Shown here: piece by piece, positions 9,329-20,464 of the stretch
Position numbering within the stretch: the stretch's first letter is position 1
How the letters are laid out: every line of letters begins with the position of its first letter
Origin: Hyphomicrobiales bacterium
GTDB lineage: Bacteria; Pseudomonadota; Alphaproteobacteria; Rhizobiales; Rhizobiaceae
Length of the DNA: 64,000 bases
NCBI GenBank assembly: GCA_017305935.1
Contig: JAFKJU010000028.1
Location: 22,944 to 86,943, forward strand
Direction: 5' to 3'
Made by a program: the position numbers and the translations under genes
The notes under the pieces: generated by a model
Seen by the model: only the letters and a program-made list of their open reading frames with translations
Database searches by the model: none
Told to the model about the DNA's origin: nothing

Positions 9329-9430
9329 GCATGTCGCGCAAAAGTGTGCAGCGGTTTTGCGAGAACGACATGCGAAAAACAAAGATCTAAAGCGCAAGGA
9401 GCTAATCTGAAAGATCGCGACGCGCTTTAG
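9329..9430. repeat. Composite palindromic intergenic repeat
   Basis: Two palindromic modules lie in tandem. Module 1 has GCATGTC (9329-9335) pairing with GACATGC (9367-9373), and inside it CGCAAAA (9337-9343) pairing with TTTTGCG (9355-9361) around GTGTGCAGCGG. Module 2 has CTAAAGCGC (9387-9395) pairing with GCGCTTTAG (9422-9430). It resembles the dispersed intergenic mosaic elements of rhizobia. The core AGTGTGCAGCGGTTTT recurs in related form near 32570 and 52140. Confidence 0.75.
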
Positions 9431-9483
9431 GCGTGTTTGGGCGGCTTGAAAAGTCTCGATATCGTCCCTTGCAATGTTGGAAT

Positions 9484-9500
9484 ACTCATTATACCAGTTG
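9484..9500. promoter_or_regulatory. Probable operator of the oiaX-oiaK operon
   Basis: ACTCATTATACCAGTTG occurs here 28 bases before the oiaX start and again, identically, at 12150-12166. It is an imperfect palindrome (ACTnnTnnnAnnAGT). A -10-like TTATAC is inside it, with a -35-like CTTGCA at 9468-9473, so binding would block RNA polymerase. Confidence 0.65.
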
Positions 9501-9528
9501 CGAGAGGGATGCCAGAGGAGAAGCCGCG

Positions 9529-10779
9529 ATGATCATCGTCACCTACCGGATCGAGACGGCGGGCAGCATCGAAGCCATGGCGGAGAAGATCGCCAGCGAT
9601 CAATCGACGGGCACTTTTGTCCCGGTCCCCGGCGAAACGCAGGAGTTGAAGCAGCGCGTCGCCGCCCGCGTTTTGTCGATCCGGTGGCTCACCGATGCCG
9701 AGCGCCCCTCCTGGCCGGAAGAGACCGGCAGGGGGCCGATCCGTCGCGCCGATGTCGAGATCGGCTTTCCGCTGGAGGCGGTCGGCACCGATCTTTCGGC
9801 GCTGATGACCATCGCCGTCGGCGGCATTTTCTCGATCAAGGGGTTTACCGGCCTGCGCGTTGTCGATCTCAAGCTGCCGGAGGCGTTTCGCGGCGTCTAT
9901 CCCGGTCCGCAATTCGGCCTCGCCGGCAGCCGGCGGCTGACCGGCGTCGAGGGGCGGCCGATCATCGGCACCATCGTCAAACCGGCGCTAGGGCTTCGCC
10001 CGCACGAGACGGCCGAGCTGGTCGGCGAGCTGATCTCCTCCGGCGTCGATTTCATCAAGGACGACGAGAAGCTGATGAGCCCGGCCTATTCGCCACTCAA
10101 GGAGCGGGTGGCGGCGATCATGCCGAAAATTCTCGACCATGAGCAGAAGACCGGCAAGAAGGTGATGTATGCCTTCGGCATTTCCCACACCGATCCCGAC
10201 GAGATGATGCGAAACCACGATCTGGTGCTGCAGGCCGGCGGCAATTGCGCCGTCATCAACATCAATTCGATCGGCATGGGGGCGATGGCCTTTTTGCGCA
10301 AGCGCTCCGGGCTTGTCCTGCATGCGCATCGCAACGGCTGGGACGTGCTGACCCGCCATCCCGGCATCGGCCTCGATTTCCGCGTCTGGCAGCAGTTCTG
10401 GCGCCTGCTCGGCGTCGATCAGTTCCAGATCAACGGTATAGGCGTCAAATATTGGGAGCCGGACGATAGTTTTGTCCGTTCCTTCGAGGCGGTGACGACG
10501 CCGTTGTTCGAAGAAAGCGATTGCGCCTTGCCGGTCGCCGGCTCCGGCCAGTGGGGCGGGCAGGCGCCGGAAACATATCGCCGCACCGGCCGCACCACCG
10601 ATCTGCTCTATCTCTGCGGCGGCGGCATCGTCAGCCATCCGGGCGGGCCGGCGGCCGGCGTGCGCGCGGTGACGCAGGCCTGGGAGGCGGCCGTCGCCGA
10701 TATCCCGCTGGAAACCTATGCCAGGGACCATCCCGAACTCGCCGCCTCGCTCCAAAAATTCGGCGGCAAGGGAGAATGA
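9529..10779 (+). CDS. oiaX: RuBisCO-like 3-oxo-isoapionate-4-phosphate hydrolase
   Basis: This is a RuBisCO-like protein of 416 residues. By neighbourhood it is the OiaX type, which converts 3-oxo-isoapionate 4-phosphate and water to 3-phosphoglycerate and glycolate in D-apionate catabolism. RuBisCO-type active-site elements are visible: GTIVKPALGL with K151, and the metal-site lysine K177 in DFIKDDEKL. HAHRNGW follows further on. Start ATG 9529 has AGAGGAG 9 bases upstream; the frame is open further upstream to 9433 but there is no ribosome site there. oiaK follows after 1 base. The assignment rests on the company of OiaK, ApnO, ApsD and ApnL homologues. Without it, only the RLP family call would be safe. 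Confidence 0.88.
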   Translation: MIIVTYRIETAGSIEAMAEKIASDQSTGTFVPVPGETQELKQRVAARVLSIRWLTDAERPSWPEETGRGPIRRADVEIGFPLEAVGTDLSALMTIAVGGIFSIKGFTGLRVVDLKLPEAFRGVYPGPQFGLAGSRRLTGVEGRPIIGTIVKPALGLRPHETAELVGELISSGVDFIKDDEKLMSPAYSPLKERVAAIMPKILDHEQKTGKKVMYAFGISHTDPDEMMRNHDLVLQAGGNCAVININSIGMGAMAFLRKRSGLVLHAHRNGWDVLTRHPGIGLDFRVWQQFWRLLGVDQFQINGIGVKYWEPDDSFVRSFEAVTTPLFEESDCALPVAGSGQWGGQAPETYRRTGRTTDLLYLCGGGIVSHPGGPAAGVRAVTQAWEAAVADIPLETYARDHPELAASLQKFGGKGE

Positions 10780-10780
10780 C

Positions 10781-12118
10781 ATGACCGACTCCCTGCTCCT
10801 CAGCTATTACGGCGACGATTTCACCGGCTCCACCGATGTCATGGAGGCGCTGGCCTCGAACGGTGTCGAGACGGTGCTGTTCCTCGATATTCCCGACGCG
10901 GCGCTGCTGGCGCGCTTTTCGCATGTGCGGGCGCTTGGGCTTGCCGGCACCAGCCGCAGCGAGACGCCTGCGTGGATGCAGGAGAAACTGACGCCGGCCT
11001 TTGCCTGGCTGAAGGCGCGGGGTGCGGCGATCTGCCATTACAAGGTCTGCTCGACCTTCGATTCCAGCCCCGAAGTCGGCAATATCGGCACGGCGGTGGA
11101 AATCGGCAAGGCGCTGTTTCACCAGCCCTACGTGCCGTTGATCGTCGGCGCGCCGCAGTTGAAGCGTTATACCGCCTTCGGCCATCTCTTCGCCGCCTAT
11201 CAGGGCGAGGTCTATCGCATCGACCGCCATCCGGTGATGAGCCGGCATCCAGTGACGCCGATGCATGAGGCGGACTTGCGCCGGCATCTCTCCGGGCAAA
11301 CGCTGCTTTCCACCGGCCTCGTCGATCTCGCCATCCTCGATCTCGCCGATGCAGATGCCCGCATCGATGCGCTTGCCGCAGGTAGCGATGGCATGCTGCT
11401 GTTCGATGTCGACAGTTTTTCGTCGCAGGCGCAGGCCGGCCGGGCCGTGTGGCGGCTGACGCCGCCGCAGGGCTGGTTCGTCGCCGGCTCCTCCGGCGTC
11501 GAATATGCCTTGCTATCTGCATGGAAAGAGCAGGGCCTGGTGCCCGGCACCGCCAGTTTCCCGAATCCCGGCAAGGCGGAGCGAATCGCCGTCGTCTCCG
11601 GCAGCGTCTCGCCGACCACCGAACGCCAGATCCGCACCGCGACGGTGCAAGGTTTCGAGGCTATCGCCGTCGATCCGCTTGGGCTGCTCGGCGAGGAGGG
11701 CGAGCGGGCCATGGACGCGGCCATCGCCGCCGGGCTTGGGGTTCTGGGACGCGGGTTAAGCCCGATCCTCTACACCGCGCTCGGCCCCTCGGCCGACCGA
11801 GGCGGCGAGATCGACCGCATCGCCGGCAGCCGTCATCGCCTCGGAAACATGCTGGGTGCCATGCTGCACCGGCTGGTGGCCGAGGCGCGGCTGACACGCG
11901 CCGTCATTGCCGGCGGCGATACCTCCAGCCATGCCCTGCGCCAGCTCGACGTGCAGGCCCTGACCACGCTGCTGCCGCTGCCGCAGACGCCCGGCTCACC
12001 GCTCTGCACCGCCCATGGGGCCAATGCCGCCACCAATGGCCTGCAGATCGCCCTCAAGGGCGGCCAGGTCGGCGCCGATGGCTATTTCGCCCAGATTCGC
12101 GACGGGCTGGCGGCGTGA
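10781..12118 (+). CDS. oiaK: 3-oxo-isoapionate kinase
   Basis: The protein belongs to the four-carbon acid sugar kinase family (DUF1537) and has 445 residues. The N-terminal substrate-binding domain begins with the family signature YYGDDFTGSTDVMEAL at residues 9-24. The C-terminal nucleotide-binding domain has VIAGGDTSSHAL and a GANAATN segment. It should phosphorylate 3-oxo-isoapionate at O4 to give the OiaX substrate. Its start is 1 base after the oiaX stop, with GGAG inside the oiaX end, so the two are co-transcribed and probably translationally coupled. The DUF1537 family also includes threonate and erythronate kinases. The apiose assignment comes from context. Confidence 0.87.
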   Translation: MTDSLLLSYYGDDFTGSTDVMEALASNGVETVLFLDIPDAALLARFSHVRALGLAGTSRSETPAWMQEKLTPAFAWLKARGAAICHYKVCSTFDSSPEVGNIGTAVEIGKALFHQPYVPLIVGAPQLKRYTAFGHLFAAYQGEVYRIDRHPVMSRHPVTPMHEADLRRHLSGQTLLSTGLVDLAILDLADADARIDALAAGSDGMLLFDVDSFSSQAQAGRAVWRLTPPQGWFVAGSSGVEYALLSAWKEQGLVPGTASFPNPGKAERIAVVSGSVSPTTERQIRTATVQGFEAIAVDPLGLLGEEGERAMDAAIAAGLGVLGRGLSPILYTALGPSADRGGEIDRIAGSRHRLGNMLGAMLHRLVAEARLTRAVIAGGDTSSHALRQLDVQALTTLLPLPQTPGSPLCTAHGANAATNGLQIALKGGQVGADGYFAQIRDGLAA

Positions 12119-12149
12119 AAACTTTCGACAGCAAGTGATATGCTGATTG

Positions 12150-12166
12150 ACTCATTATACCAGTTG
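12150..12166. promoter_or_regulatory. Probable operator upstream of apnO
   Basis: This is a second exact copy of ACTCATTATACCAGTTG, 38 bases before the apnO start and in the same orientation as the copy before oiaX. It implies separate regulated promoters for oiaX-oiaK and for apnO within one regulon. Confidence 0.65.
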
Positions 12167-12204
12167 ACTATAGTCGCCCCAACACAGCATTCAGGTGAGG
12201 AAAC

Positions 12205-14083
<1,879 letters not shown>

Positions 14084-14100
14084 GCCCTCCCAAGCCTGAC

Positions 14101-14133
14101 GGGCGCGGAACGGTTTTTGCCGGCTCCGCGCCC
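14101..14133 (+). terminator. Intercistronic stem-loop after the binding protein
   Basis: GGGCGCGGA (14101-14109) pairs perfectly with TCCGCGCCC (14125-14133). There is no T tract, so it is more likely a partial terminator or a 3'-end stabiliser. Either would raise the binding protein's level over that of the downstream genes. Confidence 0.6.
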
Positions 14134-14158
14134 CGCTGCCGTTTCCGGGGATAATCCA

Positions 14159-14806
14159 ATGTCGCTGTCGCTGCCGCAGATGTGCGCCGCCACCGTTCTC
14201 GTCGCCTGTGTGCTGGCGATGAGCGGCTGCAAATTCGTCAAGACCGCCGACCAGCAGGCCGAAGCCGCCGCCGGCGCTTTCGATCCCGACAAGCTCGTCG
14301 CCGATATCTGGGACGCCAAGGTCGTTCCCTATCTCAAAGGGCGGGCCGGTTCCTTCCAGGACGTGTCGGCGCTGGTCTCCGGCAATCTCGATGCCGCCGC
14401 CCAGAAATACGGCCACAAGGAAAAGCAGGGCAACGCCCCCTGGACCTTCGCCGCCTCCGTCAAAGGAAAAATCGTCGCCGCCGAGACCAAGTCGCGCGCC
14501 GGCTCCGTCGACGTCGATGTCGACGGTGACGGCAAGGCGGATGTGCGTGTCGCCATCGGCCCGGCGATCCGCGGCACCGCCATCCGCGACGCCCTCGATT
14601 TCGTGAATTTCAACGAATTCAAGAACCAGATCGAATGGGCGCAATACGGCAAGGCGTTCAACACCCGCATCAACACGCTCTCTCTCGAAAAGCTGCCGCG
14701 CGACGGGCTTGTCGGCAGAGAGGTCGAGGCGCTCGGCGCCTATCCGCTGCCGGCGGCCGGGCAATTGCCGCAATTCGTGCCGGTCACCATCACGGTCGGA
14801 GGCTGA
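14159..14806 (+). CDS. DUF2291 lipoprotein of sugar ABC system
   Basis: This protein of about 215 residues is of the DUF2291 type, commonly encoded within RbsB/A/C-type sugar importer operons. It starts with a hydrophobic segment ending in LAMSGC, a plausible lipobox with the lipidated cysteine near residue 24. The mature part has the family-like VVPYLKGRAGSFQDVSALVS and a C-terminal GREVEALGAYPLPA. It is probably anchored on the periplasmic side of a membrane and assists the importer; its exact role is not established. ATG 14159 is preferred over an earlier in-frame ATG at 14117 because it places the lipobox normally. Confidence 0.82.
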   Translation: MSLSLPQMCAATVLVACVLAMSGCKFVKTADQQAEAAAGAFDPDKLVADIWDAKVVPYLKGRAGSFQDVSALVSGNLDAAAQKYGHKEKQGNAPWTFAASVKGKIVAAETKSRAGSVDVDVDGDGKADVRVAIGPAIRGTAIRDALDFVNFNEFKNQIEWAQYGKAFNTRINTLSLEKLPRDGLVGREVEALGAYPLPAAGQLPQFVPVTITVGG

Positions 14807-14808
14807 CG

Positions 14809-16353
14809 ATGGGCGATACCGAAGACGGCGACGTCATCCTCGAACTGCGCGACATCACCAAGGCCTATTCCGGCATCGTCGCGCTGAAGAAGGCCGATCT
14901 GAAACTGCGGCGCGGCGCGGTCAATGTGCTCGTCGGCGAAAACGGCGCCGGCAAGTCGACGATGATGCGCATCATCGCCGGCGTCGAGCGGCCGACGCTC
15001 GGCGAAATCTGGATGGAGGGCGAACGCATCCATCTCGATTCGCCTGGTGATGCCGTGCGCCACGGCATCGGCATCGTCTTCCAGGAGCTGAACCTGTTCG
15101 GCAACATGACTGTCGCCGAAAACATTTTTGCGACCCGCGAGCTGACGCGCGGCCTGTTCGGCATCGACCACAGGGCGCAGGTCGAAAAGGCCAATGAATT
15201 CCTCGACCGCCTCGAAGCCGGCATCACCGCCGATACGCTGGTCGAGGATCTGCCCATCGGCCAGCAGCAGCTGGTCGAGATCGCCCGCGCCGTCTCGCTC
15301 GACACCCGCATCCTGATCATGGACGAGCCGACTTCGGCGCTATCGGCGGCCGAAGTCGATGTGCTCTTCCGGGTCATCGCCGAGTTGAAGGCGCAAGGGG
15401 TGGCCATCGTCTACATCTCGCATCGCCTCGAAGAGCTGATGCGCATCGGCGACTACATCACCGTGCTCAAGGACGGCCAGATCACCGGCCATGCGCTGGT
15501 CAGGGATATCGATACCCGCTGGATCGTCCGCTCGATGATCGGCTCGGACGCAAAGGATTTCGCCAGGGAGGTGGACCATGCGCTCGGAGACGAGGTGGTC
15601 CGCCTCGAAGACATCACCCTGCCGCGCGCCCAGGGCGGCTATGCCGTCGACCATGTGTCGCTGTCGGTGCGCAAGGGCGAGATCCTCGGCATTTACGGGC
15701 TGATGGGCGCCGGCCGCAGCGAGCTGTTCGAATGCATCATGGGCCGCCACGGCCATTATACCGGCAAGGTTTTTGTCGATGGCCGCGAATTGCAGGAGCG
15801 CGACACCACCGGCCGCATCGCGCGCGGCATCGCGCTGATCCCCGAGGACCGGCAGCGCGAGGGGCTGGTGCAATGCCTGTCGATTGCCGAAAACCTGTCG
15901 CTCGCCAGCCTCGGCCAGTTCGTGAAATTCGGCTTCCATATCGAGCCGAAACGCGAACGTAGCGCCATTGCCGAGGCGATCCGCAACCTGTCGATCAAGG
16001 CGCGCAACCCGGATTTCGAGGTCACCTCGATGTCGGGCGGCAACCAGCAGAAGGTGGTGATCGGCAAGGCGCTGATGACCGGCCCGAAAGTGCTTTTGAT
16101 GGACGAGCCGAGCCGCGGCATCGATGTCGGCGCCAAGGCGGATGTGTTCCGCACCATGCGGCGCCTGGCCGGCGAGGGCCTCGCCATATTGTTTTCCACC
16201 TCCGACCTCGAAGAGGTCATGGCGCTGTCGGATCGCATCGCCGTGATGAGCAATGGCCGTCTGATCGCGGTCATGGACCGCACTGAGGCCACCGAGGAAG
16301 CCATCGTGACCGCCTCCGCCGAGGGACACAAGACCAGAAGGATGCATGCGTGA
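14809..16353 (+). CDS. Sugar ABC transporter ATPase, two-domain
   Basis: This 514-residue protein has two tandem ABC domains, as in RbsA and MglA. The first has Walker A GENGAGKS (residues 43-50) and Walker B LIMDEPTSALS. The second has the degenerate Walker A YGLMGAGRSE typical of this class, the signature MSGGNQQK and LLMDEPSRGID. It powers import of the sugar captured by the upstream binding protein. The start follows the DUF2291 stop by 2 bases with GGAGG upstream. Its stop overlaps the permease start (TGATG). Confidence 0.93.
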   Translation: MGDTEDGDVILELRDITKAYSGIVALKKADLKLRRGAVNVLVGENGAGKSTMMRIIAGVERPTLGEIWMEGERIHLDSPGDAVRHGIGIVFQELNLFGNMTVAENIFATRELTRGLFGIDHRAQVEKANEFLDRLEAGITADTLVEDLPIGQQQLVEIARAVSLDTRILIMDEPTSALSAAEVDVLFRVIAELKAQGVAIVYISHRLEELMRIGDYITVLKDGQITGHALVRDIDTRWIVRSMIGSDAKDFAREVDHALGDEVVRLEDITLPRAQGGYAVDHVSLSVRKGEILGIYGLMGAGRSELFECIMGRHGHYTGKVFVDGRELQERDTTGRIARGIALIPEDRQREGLVQCLSIAENLSLASLGQFVKFGFHIEPKRERSAIAEAIRNLSIKARNPDFEVTSMSGGNQQKVVIGKALMTGPKVLLMDEPSRGIDVGAKADVFRTMRRLAGEGLAILFSTSDLEEVMALSDRIAVMSNGRLIAVMDRTEATEEAIVTASAEGHKTRRMHA

Positions 16354-17417
16354 TGACCAGCGCCACCCAGACGGCCGCTGCCGGCCCCGCCACCGGCGGC
16401 TCCCTGTTGCTGACCCTGATGAAACTGCGCACCTTCATCGCGCTGTTTGCGGTCATCGTCTTCTTCTCGATCTTCGCGCCGAATTTCCTCTCGACCGCGA
16501 ACATGATCCTGATGTCGAAACACGCGACGCAGAACGCCTTCCTGGCGATCGGCATGACCTTCGTCATCGTCACCGGCGGCATCGATCTCTCGGTCGGCTC
16601 CATCGTCGGGCTGTGCGGCATGATCGCCGGCGGCCTCATCCTGCACGGCATCGACCTGCCGATGGGCTATACGGTCTATTTCAACATCCTCGAAGTCGCC
16701 GTTATCGTCGCCATCGTCGGCATTGTCATCGGCATCCTCAACGGGTTGCTGATCACCCGGCTGAACGTCGCCCCGTTCATCGCAACGCTCGGCACGCTGT
16801 ATGTGGCGCGCGGCATGGCGCTGCTCTATTCCGACGGCCAGACGCTGCCCAATCTCGTCGGCCGTCAAGACCTCGGCAATACCGGCTATGCGATCTTCGG
16901 TTCGGGTACATGGCTCGGCCTGCCGGTCTCTGTGTGGATGCTGATCGTCGTGGCGCTGGGGGCGGCCTATTTCGCCCGCTTCGTGCCACTGGGGCGGCAT
17001 ATCTTCGCCGTCGGCGGCAATGAGCGCGCCGCGCGCATGTCCGGCATCCGCGTCGACCGGGTGAAAATGTTCGTCTACATGTTCTCCGGCTTCTGCGCCG
17101 CGCTTGTCGGCCTCGTCATCTCCTCCGAGCTGATGGCCGCGCATCCGGCGACCGGCACCAATCTCGAACTCAATGCCATCGCCGCAGCCGTTCTCGGCGG
17201 CACCTCGATGTCGGGCGGGCGCGGCACCATTGGCGGCACCATCGTCGGCGCCTTCGTCATCGGCATTCTTTCCGATGGCCTTGTGATGATGGGCGTGTCA
17301 TCCTTCTGGCAGATGGTCATCAAGGGTCTCGTCATCATCATCGCGGTAGTGGTCGATCAGGCGCAACGAAAACTGCAGGCGCGCGTTACCCTGATGCAGA
17401 TGGCAAAGCAGGGTTGA
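16353..17417 (+). CDS. Sugar ABC transporter permease
   Basis: This 354-residue inner-membrane permease is of the RbsC type. Several hydrophobic segments span the protein, for example FIALFAVIVFFSIFAPNFL near the start and IVVALGAAYFARF. The family loop AIGMTFVIVTGGIDLSVGSI is present, and NLELNAIAAAVLGGTSMSGG lies near the end. The start overlaps the ATPase stop and the stop overlaps the apsD start, so translation is coupled through this operon. Confidence 0.93.
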   Translation: MTSATQTAAAGPATGGSLLLTLMKLRTFIALFAVIVFFSIFAPNFLSTANMILMSKHATQNAFLAIGMTFVIVTGGIDLSVGSIVGLCGMIAGGLILHGIDLPMGYTVYFNILEVAVIVAIVGIVIGILNGLLITRLNVAPFIATLGTLYVARGMALLYSDGQTLPNLVGRQDLGNTGYAIFGSGTWLGLPVSVWMLIVVALGAAYFARFVPLGRHIFAVGGNERAARMSGIRVDRVKMFVYMFSGFCAALVGLVISSELMAAHPATGTNLELNAIAAAVLGGTSMSGGRGTIGGTIVGAFVIGILSDGLVMMGVSSFWQMVIKGLVIIIAVVVDQAQRKLQARVTLMQMAKQG

Positions 17418-18457
17418 TGGACATGGCAGAGTTGAACGGGGCCCTGATCGGCTGCGGTTTCTTCGCCGTCAATCAGATGCATGGCTGGAAGGATGTGGAC
17501 GGCGCCGGGATCGTCGCGATCTGCGACCGCGATCCCGAGCGGCTGAAGGTCGTCGGCAACCAGTTCGGCATCGCCAGGCGCTATACCGATGCCGCCCAAA
17601 TGTTTGCCGATGGCGGCTTCGATTTCGTCGATATCGCCACCACGGTGCAGAGCCACCGGGCGCTGGTCGAGATGGCCGCAGCCCACAAAATCCCGGCGAT
17701 CTGCCAGAAACCTTTCGCGCCGACATTGGATGACGCCAAGGCCATGGTGAAAGCCTGCCGCGATGCCGGCATCCCCCTGATGATCCACGAAAATTTCCGC
17801 TGGCAGACGCCGATCCAGGCGGTGCGCAAGGCGCTGGAGGCGGGGGCCATCGGCACGCCCTTCTGGGGCCGCTTCTCCTTCCGCTCCGGCTTCGACGTTT
17901 TCGCCGCCCAGCCCTATCTGGCGGAAGGCTCGCGCTTCATCATCGAGGATCTCGGCATCCATACGCTGGATATCGCCCGCTTCATCCTTGGCGACGTGAC
18001 GTCGCTGACGGCGCGCACGAAACGGGTCAACCCTGATATCAAGGGCGAGGATGTCGCCACGATCCTGATGGATCATGAAAACGGCGCCACCTCCATCGTC
18101 GATGTCAGCTATGCGACCAAGCAGGCGGTGGAACCCTTCCCGGAAACCCTGATCGAACTCGACGGCAGCGCGGGATCGCTGCGCCTGTCGCAGGGCTATC
18201 GCCTGACGATCACCAATGCCTCGGGCATCGATGTCACCGATGTCTCGCCACGACTGCTCTCCTGGGCCTCGCGGCCCTGGCACAATATCCAGGAAAGCGT
18301 TTTCGCCATCCAGCAGCATTGGGCGGATTCCCTAAAAGCCGGGGTCGAGACCTCGACCTCGGGCGCCGACAATCTCAAAACCTTTGCGCTGGTCGAAGCG
18401 GCCTATGCAAGCGCTGCCTCCGGCCAGCCGGTCGATATCGGAGGGCTGCTCAGATGA
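17417..18457 (+). CDS. apsD: D-apiose dehydrogenase
   Basis: This is a Gfo/Idh/MocA-family NAD(P)-dependent dehydrogenase of 346 residues. The Rossmann motif is GALIGCGFFAVNQMHGW near the N-terminus. The family's catalytic lysine is in CQKPFAPTLDDA, the counterpart of the usual EKP. The C-terminal domain has EDLGIHTLDIARF. In the locus it fits ApsD, which oxidises D-apiose to D-apionolactone, the substrate of the next gene. The start overlaps the permease stop (TGATG); a second ATG six bases later is also possible. The stop overlaps the apnL start (ATGA). Confidence 0.87.
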   Translation: MDMAELNGALIGCGFFAVNQMHGWKDVDGAGIVAICDRDPERLKVVGNQFGIARRYTDAAQMFADGGFDFVDIATTVQSHRALVEMAAAHKIPAICQKPFAPTLDDAKAMVKACRDAGIPLMIHENFRWQTPIQAVRKALEAGAIGTPFWGRFSFRSGFDVFAAQPYLAEGSRFIIEDLGIHTLDIARFILGDVTSLTARTKRVNPDIKGEDVATILMDHENGATSIVDVSYATKQAVEPFPETLIELDGSAGSLRLSQGYRLTITNASGIDVTDVSPRLLSWASRPWHNIQESVFAIQQHWADSLKAGVETSTSGADNLKTFALVEAAYASAASGQPVDIGGLLR

Positions 18458-20400
18458 CGATTTCCGCCGACCGCGCCTTTCTGCTCTACGGCACGACGCA
18501 AGTCGAACCCGCCCCGACCGAGCTGAAGGCCGGCCGGTTGACGGCGAAATTTTCCGGTGGCGCCCTGCGCCGCATCGCCTATGACGGCGTCGAGGTGCTG
18601 CGCGCCATCTCCTTCCTGGTGCGCGACCGCGATTGGGGCACATACGATCCGGCGTTGTCCGACCTCACGGTCGAGCAGGACGCGGAAAAATTCATCGTGC
18701 GCTATCGTTCCCGCTGCGCCGGGCCTGACGGCACGGAACTCACTATTGCCGCAACGATCACCGGCACGCCTGAAACGCTGACCTTCGAAGCGAGCGCCGA
18801 GACGCCGACCGGGTTCGAAACCAATCGCTGCGGCTTCTGCATCCTCCATCCCATCGTCGGTCTTGCCGGCGCGCCGGTCACCGTCGAGCATGTCGACGGC
18901 ACGGTTGAGGAAACACGTCTGCCCGACCATATCGAGCCATGGCAGCCCTTCAAGGAAATGCGGGCGATCACCCATGCCGTCCTGCCCGGCGTCGCCGCGG
19001 AATGCCGTATGGAGGGCGACACTTTCGAGATGGAAGACCAGCGCAACTGGTCCGACGCCTCCTACAAGACCTATGTGCGGCCGTTGGCGCTGCCCTGGCC
19101 CTATCGTATCGCCGCCGGTGAGGCGGTGACTCAGAAAATCACGCTGACTATCCGTGATGATCGAAGTGAATCGCAGGCGATGCAAGAGCTTGCCGCCGGA
19201 CCGATCCGCCTGCATTGGGGCGAGGGCACCGGCATTCTGCCGTCCATCGGCCTTGCGGTGTCGCCGGACGAGGCGGCCGTGACGCTAGCGGCGCTGGAAG
19301 AGGTCGGCGATTTCGGCGCGCAGGAATTGCTGCTGCATTTCGATCCCGAGGCCGGCCATGGCCGCGGCACCATCGAGGCTTTTGCCGCGCTCAGCCATCA
19401 CTATCGCGGCTGCCTGACCATGGAAATCGCCGTGCCCTGCCAGCGCCCGCTCGGCGAGGAGATGGAGGAGATCGCCGCCTTCGCCCACGAGGCCGGTCTG
19501 AAGCTCGATGCTATCATCGTCTCGCCCTCCGTCGACAGGCAATCGACACCACCCGGCAGTGCCTGGCCGGATTGCCCCGCATTGGACGACGTCTATACGG
19601 CGGCGAAAACCGCCTTTCCGTCGACCTGCATCGGCGGCGGCATGTTGAGCTATTTCACCGAGATCAACCGCAAGCGCGTGCCGGCGGAGCGGCTGGCCTT
19701 CGTCAGCCACGCCACCAACCCGATTGTCCACGCCGCCGACGATGAAAGCGTCATGCAGACGCTGGAGGCGCTGCCCTTCATTACCCGCTCGCTGCGGGCC
19801 GTCTATGGCGAAAAACCCTATCGCATCGGCCCCTCGACCATCCCCATGCGCCAGAACCCCTATGGCAGCCGCACCATGGACAATCCGGGTGGCGGACGCA
19901 TTGCCATGGCCCATCGCGATCCGCGCCATAACGCTTTGTTCGGCGCCGCCTTCGCGCTGGGTTATGCCGCCCGCGTTGCCGGCGCTGGGCTGGAGCGGCT
20001 GACGCTCTCGGCCGTGACCGGCCCTTTCGGCCTGATCGCCGGCCCCGGCGAACCGATGCCGGAAGGCGCCTTGCGCCCGCTCGCCCATGTGGTGCGGGCC
20101 TTGGCGATGATGGCCGGCTGGACATGGCGCGAGGTTGTTTCCTCCCGTCCGCACGAGCTTCTGGCGCTGGCGGGCGAAAGCCGCGACGGCGAACGGGGGC
20201 TGTTGGTCACCAACATCACTTCGCAGACCCAGACCGCCGACCTCTCTGCCCTCGGCCTTACCGATGCATCGCTGGCGATACTCGACGAAAACACCGTGCT
20301 TGAGGCGGCCCACGACCGCTTCGACGAAACCGCTTTCACCGGTCCGCATCTGACGCTGCGCCCTTACGCCGTCGCGCGCCTTGCCCGGCAGAACGCATAG
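18454..20400 (+). CDS. apnL: D-apionate lactonase
   Basis: This 648-residue protein has no common domain that I can name from sequence. By position it matches ApnL, a large lactonase that opens D-apionolactone to D-apionate, the substrate of ApnO. Visible features are an N-terminal beta-rich part (AKFSGGALRRIAYDGVEVLR), HVDGTVEETRLPDHIEPWQP, and a C-terminal part with SHATNPIVHAADDESVMQTL and PSTIPMRQNPYGSR. No signal peptide is seen, so it is cytosolic. It is translationally coupled to apsD and is the last gene of the operon, before a hairpin. Confidence 0.85.
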   Translation: MTISADRAFLLYGTTQVEPAPTELKAGRLTAKFSGGALRRIAYDGVEVLRAISFLVRDRDWGTYDPALSDLTVEQDAEKFIVRYRSRCAGPDGTELTIAATITGTPETLTFEASAETPTGFETNRCGFCILHPIVGLAGAPVTVEHVDGTVEETRLPDHIEPWQPFKEMRAITHAVLPGVAAECRMEGDTFEMEDQRNWSDASYKTYVRPLALPWPYRIAAGEAVTQKITLTIRDDRSESQAMQELAAGPIRLHWGEGTGILPSIGLAVSPDEAAVTLAALEEVGDFGAQELLLHFDPEAGHGRGTIEAFAALSHHYRGCLTMEIAVPCQRPLGEEMEEIAAFAHEAGLKLDAIIVSPSVDRQSTPPGSAWPDCPALDDVYTAAKTAFPSTCIGGGMLSYFTEINRKRVPAERLAFVSHATNPIVHAADDESVMQTLEALPFITRSLRAVYGEKPYRIGPSTIPMRQNPYGSRTMDNPGGGRIAMAHRDPRHNALFGAAFALGYAARVAGAGLERLTLSAVTGPFGLIAGPGEPMPEGALRPLAHVVRALAMMAGWTWREVVSSRPHELLALAGESRDGERGLLVTNITSQTQTADLSALGLTDASLAILDENTVLEAAHDRFDETAFTGPHLTLRPYAVARLARQNA

Positions 20401-20420
20401 CCGGCTATTTCCTGGCATGA

Positions 20421-20450
20421 AAAACCCCGGATCACCGATCCGGGGTTCAA
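20421..20450 (+). terminator. Hairpin after the apiose operon
   Basis: AACCCCGGATC (20423-20433) pairs perfectly with GATCCGGGGTT (20437-20447) around an ACC loop. There is no T run, but its place just after the last stop suggests termination or 3'-end protection. Confidence 0.7.
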
Positions 20451-20464
20451 ATGACAATCACCTT

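Noticed and set aside
9529..10779. True carbon-fixing RuBisCO large subunit
   Set aside because: The protein is shorter, has no small-subunit or phosphoribulokinase gene nearby, and lies among sugar-acid catabolic genes; it belongs to the RuBisCO-like proteins.
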